From Candidatus Poseidoniaceae archaeon (GTDB taxonomy: Archaea > Thermoplasmatota > Poseidoniia > Poseidoniales > Poseidoniaceae): a DNA stretch of 6,386 nt. The position numbers and the translations under genes are program-made. Each line of letters opens with the position of its first letter. Position 1 is the stretch's first letter. Below are positions 6,030 to 6,386 of this stretch, in pieces. Location: NCBI GenBank assembly GCA_029250345.1, contig JAQXFL010000131.1:1-6386 (forward strand), given 5' to 3'. A model generated the notes under the pieces. It made no database searches, had not been told where the DNA came from, and worked only from the letters and a program-made list of their open reading frames with translations.

Positions 6030-6386
6030 ATGGCTATGGTAGACCTCAATACTGCTATGGCTGCGGCTGCCGGTGATCGGCAAAAGCGTATGGCTGATGA
6101 GGGCAAAGAACGCAAAAAGCGTCGAAGTGGCAGCGACCTTGGTCTTGAAGCCTTCGACCCCGTTAAGCACGTCACGAAGGAAAAAGCCGAAACGGTCTCA
6201 ATGTGGCTGGTTATCGGTTTCTCTGTCCTCGTATCCTTACTCATGCGATATGTCCTCATGCCTCGCACGACCGTTGAGAAATCCGATATTCTCTACCTCG
6301 CCCCTTTAGCAGCAATCGCCCTTATTCCTCAAGTTCATCGTATTGTGTTGCCCGAATCACTGAACGAAGTGTACACGAAAGGTACC
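6030..6386 (+). CDS. Small two-helix membrane protein with basic N-terminal tail, unknown function (3'-partial)
   Basis: The frame runs open from an ATG at 6030 for 119 codons to the window edge without a stop. The first about 20 residues are alanine-rich (MAMVDLNTAM, then AAAAGD). Next comes a strongly charged stretch (RQKRMADEGKERKKRR, 17-32) likely to remain in the cytoplasm by the positive-inside rule. Two hydrophobic segments follow, about 57-77 (WLVIGFSVLVSLLM) and about 86-107 (ILYLAPLAAIALIP), joined by a short loop with PRTTVEKSD. Another ATG two codons downstream (6036) is a possible alternative start. I do not recognise the family. No Shine-Dalgarno at normal spacing is present, so a leaderless or near-leaderless transcript is plausible. 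Its coding character rests on the long stop-free frame, sensible membrane topology and continuous codon use. It is transcribed divergently from the tRNA-gatD unit. Confidence 0.72.
   Translation, partial: MAMVDLNTAMAAAAGDRQKRMADEGKERKKRRSGSDLGLEAFDPVKHVTKEKAETVSMWLVIGFSVLVSLLMRYVLMPRTTVEKSDILYLAPLAAIALIPQVHRIVLPESLNEVYTKGT

Noticed and set aside
6008..6309. Short open frames at 6008-6268 (minus) and 6073-6309 (plus).
   Set aside because: Both overlap the longer frame from 6030, which has clear membrane-protein character. Their translations are compositionally arbitrary.

Overview
The window looks like chromosomal DNA from an archaeon, most probably a planktonic Thermoplasmatota/Marine Group II (Poseidoniales)-type euryarchaeon. 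Direct evidence for an archaeon is a tRNA gene interrupted at position 37/38 by an intron with a textbook bulge-helix-bulge splice motif, and a GatD-type glutamyl-tRNA(Gln) amidotransferase subunit, a family restricted to archaea. The Marine Group II guess is softer. It rests on moderate GC content, very short intergenic gaps and a large membrane-anchored surface protein with cadherin-like modules; no database search was possible.

Layout from left to right: (1) positions 1-2753 on the plus strand hold the 3' part of a gene for a very large secreted, C-terminally membrane-anchored protein: an alpha/beta-hydrolase-like domain whose nucleophile serine appears to be replaced by glycine, then a chain of beta-sandwich modules, one transmembrane helix and a short acidic cytoplasmic tail. 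(2) Only 6 bp after its stop codon, a minus-strand gene (4322-2760) ends. It encodes a biotin-dependent carboxyltransferase of the PccB/MmdA family with a diverged N-terminal half. (3) Upstream of that on the same strand lies gatD (5721-4360), separated by 37 bp. (4) Upstream of gatD, again on the minus strand, is an intron-containing elongator tRNA-Met (5937-5808). (5) A 92-bp divergent intergenic region follows, then the 5' part of a small membrane-protein gene on the plus strand (6030 to the window end), which stays open past the edge.

The minus strand therefore reads tRNA-Met - gatD - carboxyltransferase, a probable co-oriented transcription unit that mixes translation (charging and decoding) with acyl-CoA metabolism. 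Neither gatE (GatD's obligate partner) nor biotin carboxylase/biotin carrier genes are in the window, so both enzymes need partners encoded elsewhere. The strongest items for a second look are the apparent surface pseudo-hydrolase, the altered active-site motifs in the carboxyltransferase N-half, and the tRNA intron. No mobile element, CRISPR array, rRNA or phage gene is visible, and no stretch above 300 bases lacks a gene.
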